DNA of 64,000 bases from Vitis vinifera (lineage: Eukaryota > Streptophyta > Magnoliopsida > Vitales > Vitaceae). This document shows, piece by piece, positions 60,787-64,000 of this stretch. Under the pieces are notes generated by a model. It was not told the DNA's origin and did no database searches. It was given only the letters and a program-made list of their open reading frames with translations. Position numbers and translations under genes: made by a program. The stretch covers positions 3,550,501 through 3,614,500 of the forward strand of contig NC_081820.1 of assembly GCF_030704535.1 (NCBI RefSeq), given 5' to 3'. Numbering within the stretch: position 1 is the stretch's first letter; every line of letters starts with the position of its first letter.

Positions 60787-61260
60787 TTCATCTCATAAAA
60801 GAAGTATTTCATAAACATTCTAAAGCAATTCAAGATGGAGTCATCTTCAACAAATTGTACTCCTATTGCAGAGCGACTAGAAAGGAAAAAAGAAGGCAAT
60901 GGATAACTATTCAATCCCATATATTTCAAGGAGATAGTAAAAAGTCTTCATTATTTTACTTTTGCCATATCAACTATTGTTTATAGAGTAGGGACTATCT
61001 GTCGATTTATGGAAAAAAAAACCATATTAGTCACACTTGCAAGCAATATATTGAATTTTGAGGTATATAAATTGTACTTATGATTATGGAATTTTCTAAT
61101 CCTACTCAAGAAAGTTCAGTTTAGTGGGTTACACAAATAATCACTAGGAATGTGATACAGAGACTAGAAAGAATACTTCTAGGTGGAGTCCTTAAAAGCA
61201 TGACATGATGTAATAATAAATAGAATTCATTATTATTTATATTATGATTCTAGTTCTTCT
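60787..61260 (+). pseudogene. Copia D pol, right part
   Basis: After the TTCAT duplication the Copia reading resumes with KKYFINILKQFKMESSS, YFKEIVKSLHYFTFA and RVGTICRFMEK, the connection between RT and RNase H. It decays beyond about 61250. Confidence 0.7.
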
Positions 61261-62319
61261 TTCTCTATCCTATTTATGCATTATATAGGCTTCACATATC
61301 TTGCATTGCATATAACTTGGGTGCATTAAGTGTTGTACAAAAGATCAAAGTCATAAGTTCCTTGCAAGTAGATGATTTGTTCATAATTGGTTTATGGACT
61401 TAGACCATCTATTTTATGTTGTAGTGCACTACATCATAATTAGATGGATGACTAGTCTTAGAAATCGGGATGATTTTCTCATGGTGAGTGTATTAATGCG
61501 TATGATTACACATAGGAGTTGCGCTAACTTAGAGTAACGGTTGTGATGACTTAGAAGAGTAACATTGAAGAGAAAAGGTTATGCTACTTTGGTTATGAGG
61601 GTTGCAAGTTAAGCAAACTTACCAACATACATAGGCTTTACTGCTAAGATTTAATAAACTAAACACAAGCCTTTTGACATGAGGAGGAACCCATGTAAAC
61701 CATCTGATTGTGAAGATAAAAAAAAGAGTGACAGAAAATCTTTGTTGCAAATAAAATACTAAATCCTATATACATAGTAATCTTGGTCAAGAAAAACTGG
61801 AGAAAATATCACCAAAACTTATAGTATTCTAGGTTGTCGTCCTTAAGGAACCAAGAAATTTAACTAATCTTGTCTAAATCAAATCAAGTACAATGACCCT
61901 TCAATGGAAAATTGATTAGATTGGTAAACTGAATTTTTAATTGAGAAAACAATGATAAACAAATCTGGAGATTTTCACCAGTCCAGGTTTTTTTACCAAG
62001 GATTAAGGGATAACAAGTATTGGTTAAAGAATTTTGGTATTCCAAAATTGAATCACTAACATAGGCCATCCAAGTCTGGAACCATGTTTTAATATTTGAA
62101 ATCCATTCTTTAATAGTCTTCTAACAAGTAATGTTTTAACATTTAAGATATTTAAAACCCCAAATTCATTTGGTATATTCTCCTCAATTATCAATCACAT
62201 AGGACCATACCAAGTCAGCCATTAATCACAATCCCTATGCATCAAAGGACCCCTAGCATGCATCCCATGTATCTAAAATTTTAAAAATTTTAAAACATTT
62301 TTAAAGAATAAGAAGATAA
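61261..62319. other. Intergenic DNA
   Basis: No gene is recognised. It may include the decayed 3' end of Copia D; small antisense ORFs (for example 61884-62069) look random. Confidence 0.4.
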
Positions 62320-62800
62320 ATTTCATTGTTTTATATTAAAAGTTTTATATTTTGTATTTAAAAAAAAAATAGAAAGTGCATCCAAACACCAAACCTTCTA
62401 TATAAAATGCAAAACACACTTAAAAAATTAAAATGATGATTTTTTTTAAAAACTAATTAAAAAAATAAGATATTAAAATACATTCACTACCTCATATTTA
62501 AACATATTTTAAAGTAACTTTTAGATACAAAAATAAGTCTATACTTTTTTTTATGCACGTTTCTTCTTTTCATAGAGAAATTATTACTATTTACGGAAAA
62601 CGGCCTAAACAATCTTTTGAATTATTCAGTATAAGAGTTTTGCTTCGATGAGAAAAAAAATGAAATTTATTGGATAGGTTAATGATGAAAATTATATATA
62701 ATTCTTTTCATAGGGATATGCAAAGCTTGATGGTTCCATATTTATACAATCTATTTATGGTATTATACTGCGTAACTGGATCTGCATGGTGAGTCCTTCC
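62320..62800 (-). other. 3' flank of GLP5
   Basis: It is related to the GLP2 flank at 30119-30506 and, nearest the gene, to all GLP 3' UTRs (GATATGCAAAGCTTGATGG). No other gene. Confidence 0.65.
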
Positions 62801-63556
62801 TCAGAACTGAGATTGAAGATACTCAACCACATTCTTGTCCACTTGGAAGGCCTTTGTGAGAACATCAGCTGATATTGCTGGCTTTGATCCAAACACTGCA
62901 TTTGCAATGGTGATCACGCCTGGGTTCTGGCTACTCAATGAAGCAATGGCCACTGCGTTTGTTGTTCCCACATTGAGCTGGAAGTGAATGAGACCTTGTG
63001 GGAAGACGAAAACGTCTCCTTTGTAAAGGACCTTGGAGATGAGGCGGTTGTCAGGATTAGAGGTGACAAAGCCCACATAAAGTGCCCCCTCCAAGACAGT
63101 GAGGATCTCTGTGGCTCGAGGGTGGATGTGGGGAGGGTTGAGACCGTATGGCGCATAGTCAACCCGAGCCAGGGAAACGCCAAGGGTGTTGAGTCCAGGT
63201 ATCTGTGCCACGTTTGCTGGTGTGACCATCGACCCAAGTTTGTTTGATGTATTTCCTGGAAGACGAAGCCCCGAAAAGAAGAAATCATTTGGCGTTGCAA
63301 GCTTTGGATCCTTGCAGAATTTCCCATTCACAAACACCGCAAAGCAACAAATATATTAGGACTTATGTAGCCTTAGAAAGATCAATATACATAGATGAGA
63401 ATACTAGAGAGAGTATGAGTATTTTACCAGTGTCCTTTGTATCGTTAACAGCTACACAGAAGTCCTGAAGAGGACTGGGATCAGAGGCAGAGGCAACAGA
63501 AAATGCTGTGGCCAAGAGTACAATGTACGCAAGGTGTTAGCTCCCATCTTCTTCAT
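62801..63556 (-). pseudogene. Germin-like protein GLP5, frameshift in exon 1 and shortened C-terminus
   Basis: Exon 1 is 63428-63556, the intron 63337-63427, exon 2 62801-63336, with intact GT and AG. Compared with GLP1, exon 1 lacks one G (GCAAGGTGTTAG versus GCAAGGGTGTTAG), so after MKKMGANTL the frame shifts and stops within the exon. Exon 2 is otherwise good: [23 protein letters not shown] and [16 protein letters not shown] are present. A deletion near 62800 creates a stop right after LQSQF, removing the same tail that GLP1 loses by a point change. A promoter like that of GLP1 is kept. As written it cannot make a secreted cupin; a sequencing error at the G-run is the main alternative. Confidence 0.8.
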
Positions 63557-63671
63557 GTTATACAGTGAATTCTTTTTGAGTAATCTCTGATGGAAGAGCA
63601 ATGAATTTTACTAATACAATGGTAGCTAGAGTTTCTTTGATTTGCAATTTTGAGGATTACCCAATTGTCTA

Positions 63672-63677
63672 TTTATA
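63672..63677 (-). promoter_or_regulatory. TATA box of GLP5
   Basis: The minus strand carries CTATAAATAG about 115 bases upstream of the ATG. It is the same element as upstream of GLP1, with a leader about 40 bases longer here. Confidence 0.55.
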
Positions 63678-63679
63678 GA

Positions 63680-64000
63680 TGAAGAGTCTCAGACATGTTC
63701 CAACTTTGAAGCAGTCTCATAAGATTCATTAAGCAAAAGTCAAAATTCACAACGAATCTACTTAATTGATCAGGTACTTTGCGGATTAATTAATCTTTTG
63801 GATAACCTTTGAGTTACCTCTAGCCGGCTAACAGGTCTGTGAATCTGTGATATATAAGATCTGTATTTTTGGTTTATTTATTCTGCTGTAGCAGTTTTGA
63901 CCACGTCCCATGCCATCTACCAGGTTTCTTGAGGTGAAGAATATGTTAATATTTTGCCAGAACTTAGATATGTAATTAGAAGAGATCCAAGGAAGGTTAT
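63680..64000 (-). promoter_or_regulatory. Upstream region of GLP5, shared with GLP1
   Basis: Similarity to 17515-17780 continues to the window edge (AGAGTCTCWGACATGTTCCAA, TTTTGACCACGTCCCATGC, TTTTGCCAGAACTTAGATAT). It probably contains common GLP control elements; none is identified individually. Confidence 0.6.

Overview
This is nuclear DNA of a dicot plant, most likely grapevine (Vitis). The evidence is AT-rich intergenic sequence, densely nested LTR retrotransposons, two-exon germin-like protein (GLP) genes with plant signal peptides, and fragments of plant-type amino-acid transporter, LRR receptor-like protein, cytosolic GAPDH and cytosolic asparaginyl-tRNA synthetase genes. The species is inferred from my recall of the repeat families, not from a database search. 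The only host genes that still look potentially functional are GLPs; almost everything else is mobile DNA or broken gene fragments. Layout: 1-16373 is a degenerate Ty1/Copia element split by a young, apparently intact Athila-type Ty3/Gypsy element (137-13608). Its LTRs look identical, its 1831-residue gag-pol is open, and a second 558-residue ORF lies downstream. 16374-18701 holds GLP1 (minus strand) and its promoter. 18707-23523 is a complete but inactivated Copia element with 224-bp LTRs and a perfect 5-bp target duplication. 24729-25860 is a foldback DNA element with long imperfect terminal inverted repeats, a perfect 10-bp target duplication and about 13 short palindromic modules. About 25900-29264 is a composite non-autonomous element carrying host-like exons. 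30119-32499 holds two GLP second exons arranged head to head around a palindromic intron, neither with a first exon. 32500-37568 is a Copia mosaic with an inversion. 37571-38879 holds GLP4, the only GLP here with a complete, undamaged reading frame. 39150-42080 is a candidate mitochondrial-DNA insertion. 42450-42700 is a relic GLP 3' end. 46065-46560 is an LRR receptor-like relic. 47867-48096 is an amino-acid transporter exon cut by a Copia LTR. 48097-55808 is a pile of degenerate Copia pieces, including a second copy of the inverted mosaic. 55809-60786 is a 4978-bp TG...CA element with a 5-bp target duplication that carries spliced GAPDH and asparaginyl-tRNA synthetase fragments, itself inserted in Copia. 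62320-64000 holds GLP5, with a frameshift in exon 1. The GLP copies form a locally duplicated cluster: coding exons, intron ends, 3' flanks and, for GLP1 and GLP5, several hundred bases of promoter are shared. Each copy is damaged differently: a nonsense codon near the end (GLP1), no exon 1 (GLP2, GLP3), a replaced promoter (GLP4), or a frameshift plus tail deletion (GLP5). Mobile elements occupy the gaps between them. The most unusual structures are the palindrome-array foldback element, the retro-element family with different spliced host cargo in each copy, and the inverted GLP exon pair.
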